From positions 221,001 through 285,000 of the forward strand of contig NZ_SBJL01000001.1 in the NCBI RefSeq assembly GCF_004634425.1: 64,000 nt of DNA. The letters are read 5' to 3'. Numbering within the stretch: the stretch's first letter is position 1; every line of letters starts with the position of its first letter. The position numbers and the translations under genes are program-made. Below the pieces are notes generated by a model. The model did no database searches. It worked only from the letters and a program-made list of their open reading frames with translations, and was not told the origin of the DNA. This document shows, piece after piece, positions 60,666 through 64,000 of the stretch. This DNA is from Vitreimonas flagellata (lineage in GTDB: Bacteria > Pseudomonadota > Alphaproteobacteria > Caulobacterales > Aquidulcibacteraceae).

Positions 60666-61944
60666 CCGGCGTAGGCTGGCGCAGCAGATAGTGCAGCGGC
60701 ACGCCGACGGCCATCAGCACGACGCCCCAGAATAACACCTCAAGGCCTGACCCAAACGCGGCGAACAGCGAATAGACCAAGCCGATCACAGCGATCGCCG
60801 CCCAAGCCGGCGCTGAGCGCGCGGAGTGCCGTAGCTCCGCCAGCGAGACCACAACGTAATAGATCAGCCCCAGCGCCGTCGCCATCATCAGCAAGAATGT
60901 GAACGCGCCGATGAGGCCGCGCGAATAGTTCAAAAGCAGAAGCAGCGACGCCAGTGTCGACGAAAGCAGCAACGATAGATACGGCGAGCCGCCCTTTGTC
61001 GTCGCCGCAAGCCAACGCGGTGCGAGGTTATCGAGCGCAACGGCCATCGGCATTTGCCCGCATGTGAAAATGAGTCCGTTCAGCGTGCCGGCCGTCGCGA
61101 TCAGTGCGCCCGCGGCGATGAAGTTTGGCCCCCACGCGCCAAACGCGCGGGCGGCTTCGGCGAACGGCGCGGTCGATTGCGCGAGCTGCGCGGGCGGCAC
61201 CAGCAACATCACGGCGGCGGTGGCGCTAAGGTAGATCACGACCACCGTGATCATGCCAGTCACGAGCGCGCGCGGAATGGTGCGTTCGCAATCCTTCACG
61301 TTGGTTGCGGGCAGGGTCACGACCTCGAAGCCGGTGAATGGCCAGAGCGCAATCAGTGCAACGGCCGCGAGCGCGGCGATGACAGGTTCGCCGGATGGAT
61401 TGAAAGCTGGCAGGTTCGCCGGCGTACCGACGGTGAAGCCAAGACCGATGATCGCAACGAGCGGCACGATCTTCAGCACCGTCAACGCGATCTGCGCCGC
61501 GCTCATTTCCTTCAAGCCGCGAATGTTGATGAGCGTGAACACGCCGATCAACGCAAGTGCGCTCAAGGCTTGTCCGACGGGATTGTCGTTCAGCGCCGAC
61601 ACGAAAACGGTCAGATAGCCAACGAACGCGATCGCCACGACGGGGATGCCCATCAGGAAGGAGAGCCAATAGGCCCACCCCATGAGGAAGCCGGTGAGGT
61701 CCCCGAAGGCGGCGCGCGAGTACGCGTACGGCCCGCCATTGCGGCTGGTGCGTGCGGCGAGCTGGCCAAAGATCAACGCCAGCGCGATCGAGCCGCCGCC
61801 GGCGATGATCCAGCCGCCGAAACTGAGCAAGCCATAAGGCGCGAGCAGCGTCGGCAACATGAACACGCCGGAGCCGATCATGCAGCCCACCGTGAGTGAC
61901 CAACACGACCAGAAGCCTAAAGGTTTGCCCGCTTGTTCGCTCAT
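60649..61944 (-). CDS. APC-family amino-acid permease
   Basis: 431 residues from ATG 61944 (ATG 61968 possible). About 12 membrane segments with the APC start GFWSCWSLTVGCMIGSGVFMLPTLLAPYG and NGGPYAYSRAAFGDLTGFLMGWAYWL. Similar in plan to YjeH and AdiC. Carries an amino acid or amine; direction unknown. Separated by 45 bp from rnr on the same strand. Confidence 0.85.
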   Translation of the reverse strand: MSEQAGKPLGFWSCWSLTVGCMIGSGVFMLPTLLAPYGLLSFGGWIIAGGGSIALALIFGQLAARTSRNGGPYAYSRAAFGDLTGFLMGWAYWLSFLMGIPVVAIAFVGYLTVFVSALNDNPVGQALSALALIGVFTLINIRGLKEMSAAQIALTVLKIVPLVAIIGLGFTVGTPANLPAFNPSGEPVIAALAAVALIALWPFTGFEVVTLPATNVKDCERTIPRALVTGMITVVVIYLSATAAVMLLVPPAQLAQSTAPFAEAARAFGAWGPNFIAAGALIATAGTLNGLIFTCGQMPMAVALDNLAPRWLAATTKGGSPYLSLLLSSTLASLLLLLNYSRGLIGAFTFLLMMATALGLIYYVVVSLAELRHSARSAPAWAAIAVIGLVYSLFAAFGSGLEVLFWGVVLMAVGVPLHYLLRQPTPAIRTS

Positions 61945-61989
61945 GCCGCCCCCGTCTTCGGCGAGCATGCACGAAGCCGGTTAGGGGCG

Positions 61990-64000
61990 CTAGCGCCGGC
62001 GTTTGCCGCGTTTCGTATCACGATCGCGAAAGCCGCCGCCGCCGCGGTTTCCTTGGCGGCTCGTGCGCGATTTGCGCCAACCGAGGATCGCTTCGAGCGG
62101 ATCGCTGAGCACGGTGAAGAGTAAGCCGCCGCTGATCGGCGTGGCTTCGTCCAAGCGCACTTCAACACGCATACCGAGCGGGAAGCGTTGGCCGGTTTGT
62201 TCGCCGACGAGCGCGTGCGCGGTTTCATCATGCACCCAGCGTTCGTTGCCGAGCGTGGAGATGGGCGCCAAGCCATCGGCTTGTGTTTCGTCCAAGCGAA
62301 TAAAGAGCCCGAAGCGGGTGACGCCGGTGACGCGGCCTTCGAATGTGTTGCCGACGCGATCGGCCAGGAAGGCGGAGATATAACGCGCCGTGGCGTCGCG
62401 CTCGGCCGCCATCGATTTGCGTTCCATCTCGCTGATGTGCTCGGCGGTTTCGACGTAGCGCTCTTCTTCCTTGTCCGTGGCGCCGTCGTCGCCGAGCTTC
62501 AGCGCGCGGATCAAAGCGCGATGGATGGTGACGTCCGCGTAACGGCGGATCGGTGAGGTGAAGTGCGAATAGCGCGCGAGGTTCAGGCCGAAGTGGCCGA
62601 TATTGTCGGGCGAATACACGGCCTGCGACTGAGTGCGCAACACGACCTCGTTGATGATGTCCTTGTTCGGCGAGGTTTCGGCCAAATGCAGGATGCGATT
62701 GAAGCGCGCCGCAGTGACGTTCTGGCCCTTGGTCCAGGACATATCGACGGTGGGTAGGAAGTCCGAAAGCGAAGCGATCTTCTCATCGCTCGGGCGATCG
62801 TGGACGCGGAAGATTTGCGGGCGGTTCTTCTGCTCCAGCGTTTCCGCCGCGCAGACATTGGCCTGGATCATGAATTCTTCGATGAGCTTGTGCGCGTCGA
62901 AACGCTCGCGCCGCTTCACGCCGGCGACTTTGCCGTCCTTGAAAATGATCTTGTGCTCGGGCGCGTCGATCTCGAGCGGCTGTCGCTTCAAGCGGCCGGC
63001 CCACACGCACGCATAGGCTTCCCAGAGCGGCTTCAGGATCGGCTCCAGCAGCGGCTGGGTTTTTTCGTTCGGCTTGCCGTCGATCGCGGCTTGGGCTTGT
63101 TCGTAGGAGAGCTTGGCCGCCGAGCGCATCAGGCCGCGGACGAATTTGTGGCGGATCTTTTGGCCATCGCGATTGAAGATCATCTCGACCGCCAAGCACG
63201 CGCGCTCTTCGTTCTCGCGCAATGAGCAGAGATCGGCCGAGAGCGATTCCGGCAGCATGGGTGCTACGCGATCCGGGAAGTACGTGGAATTCGACCGCCG
63301 CCAGGCGCCGCGATCGAGCGGCGAGCCGGGTTGCACGTAAGCGGCGACGTCGGCGATGGCGACCCAGACGCGCCAGCCGCCTTGGTTCTTCTCGTCCGTA
63401 TCGGGCGAAGCATAGACGGCGTCGTCGTGATCGCGCGCGTCCTCGGGGTCGATGGTGACGAGCGGCACGTCGCGCAGGTCGGTGCGGCCTTTGAGCGTGG
63501 GCTTTTGCGCGGCGTTGGCTTGCGCTTCTTCTTCCGGCGAAAAGCCTTCGGTGATGCCGTGCGTATGCATCGCCAGGATCGAAGCCGCGCGCGGATCGCT
63601 TTCACGGCCGATTACGTCTTTGACGATGCCGCGCTTAGGGCCATGTGCGGGGCCGCGCTCAGGCGCGAGTTCGACGAAGACGAGATCGCCGTCCTTTGCG
63701 TCGCCGACGTGCTGCGATTCAATGATGAGATCGTGGCGCGCTTTGCGGTCAGCTGGGACGACGCGACCGCCGCCGTACCTCACCACGCGCGGATCTTTGT
63801 TGGCACGATAGACGCCGAGGATGCGATGCGCGCTTTGGCCGAGGCGTTTGACGACGCGGGCTTCGAATGCGCCGTCGTCGCCGCGCGCGATGCGAGCGAG
63901 CACGCGGTCGCCGATCCCGATCGCCGCTTCACCTTTCATGCGCCGCGCCTCGCCGGGGGCGAGGCGGATCGTCGGCCCGAAATAGCCTTCCGGCCCACGC
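61990..64000 (-). CDS. rnr: Ribonuclease R, 5' end outside the window
   Basis: At least 669 residues visible. RNB catalytic motif ITIDPEDARDHDDAVYA-like (VTIDPEDARDHDDAVY), SPLDRGAWRRSNSTYFPDRVAPMLPE, and HFTSPIRRYADVTIHRALI. A C-terminal S1 domain (NTFEGRVTGVTRFGLFIRLDE) and a Gly/Arg/Lys-rich end (GGGGFRDRDTKRGKRRR) follow. An ATG at 63939 is internal: the upstream codons to the right edge read GPEGYFGPTIRLAPGEARR in frame, which is RNase R sequence. It is a 3'-to-5' exonuclease for structured RNA. Confidence 0.95.
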   Translation of the reverse strand, partial: RGPEGYFGPTIRLAPGEARRMKGEAAIGIGDRVLARIARGDDGAFEARVVKRLGQSAHRILGVYRANKDPRVVRYGGGRVVPADRKARHDLIIESQHVGDAKDGDLVFVELAPERGPAHGPKRGIVKDVIGRESDPRAASILAMHTHGITEGFSPEEEAQANAAQKPTLKGRTDLRDVPLVTIDPEDARDHDDAVYASPDTDEKNQGGWRVWVAIADVAAYVQPGSPLDRGAWRRSNSTYFPDRVAPMLPESLSADLCSLRENEERACLAVEMIFNRDGQKIRHKFVRGLMRSAAKLSYEQAQAAIDGKPNEKTQPLLEPILKPLWEAYACVWAGRLKRQPLEIDAPEHKIIFKDGKVAGVKRRERFDAHKLIEEFMIQANVCAAETLEQKNRPQIFRVHDRPSDEKIASLSDFLPTVDMSWTKGQNVTAARFNRILHLAETSPNKDIINEVVLRTQSQAVYSPDNIGHFGLNLARYSHFTSPIRRYADVTIHRALIRALKLGDDGATDKEEERYVETAEHISEMERKSMAAERDATARYISAFLADRVGNTFEGRVTGVTRFGLFIRLDETQADGLAPISTLGNERWVHDETAHALVGEQTGQRFPLGMRVEVRLDEATPISGGLLFTVLSDPLEAILGWRKSRTSRQGNRGGGGFRDRDTKRGKRRR

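Overview
The window looks like a GC-rich alphaproteobacterial chromosome, probably from the Caulobacterales/Hyphomonadaceae side. The reasons are an adjacent divK-pleD pair, an F1-ATPase zeta (DUF1476) gene, the split purS/purQ type of FGAM synthetase, many TonB receptors, and a tRNA-Gln/tRNA-Pro pair. Ribosome binding sites of the GGAGG type are common, and GTG or TTG starts are frequent.

Region by region. 1-5.0 kb is an accessory, defence-type segment. It holds a helical protein resembling the GASH component of GTPase-centred conflict systems, which points off the left edge. It also holds a frameshifted AlbA_2/Schlafen-type gene and a complete AbiEi/AbiEii type IV toxin-antitoxin pair with two inverted-repeat operators, followed by a gene-poor scar. 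5.0-17.3 kb looks like a D-glutamate/D-peptide scavenging island. It contains dgcA (N-acetyl-D-Glu racemase type) and dgcN (D-Glu N-acetyltransferase type), each next to its own XRE-cupin regulator. Between them lie two secreted beta-lactamase-fold serine hydrolases, a POT peptide transporter, a YkvI-like permease and a TonB receptor. 17.3-18.0 kb carries three copies of a REP-like palindrome around a small unknown gene.

18.2-25.7 kb is a second uptake and breakdown operon: TonB receptor, Spinster-type MFS, type B carboxylesterase, acyl-CoA synthetase, TetR. 25.8-30.8 kb adds a Baeyer-Villiger-type monooxygenase, a PF10118 metal hydrolase, an MpaB/DUF2236 oxygenase and two more TetR genes, one with a frameshift. 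31-36.4 kb holds gph, glmU, rpiA, an MDR reductase and an acyl-CoA dehydrogenase-like flavoprotein. 36.4-41.1 kb has a SET-domain methyltransferase with a Lys/Ala tail, two tRNAs, a Tat lipoprotein of the ABM fold, a GT25 glycosyltransferase and sppA.

41.1-47.0 kb is the purine cluster purC-purS-purQ. A kinase-like gene, a lipocalin-like DUF gene, a PstS-type lipoprotein and a small membrane protein separate purS from purQ. 47.2-49.7 kb holds ATPase zeta, DUF983, and an H-NOX sensor with its HNOBA histidine kinase. 49.7-64 kb is mostly housekeeping: purB, an MFS transporter, radC (two frameshifts), map, a DUF1036 protein, pleD, divK, a ROK kinase, dinB, RidA, a FemAB-like acyltransferase, an APC permease and the 3' part of rnr, which runs off the right edge.

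Three genes (AlbA_2, TetR at 30.2 kb, radC) are broken only by single-base indels, mostly in short homopolymers. Sequence error is therefore a live alternative to real decay. Names come from recognising protein sequences by eye; no database search was run.
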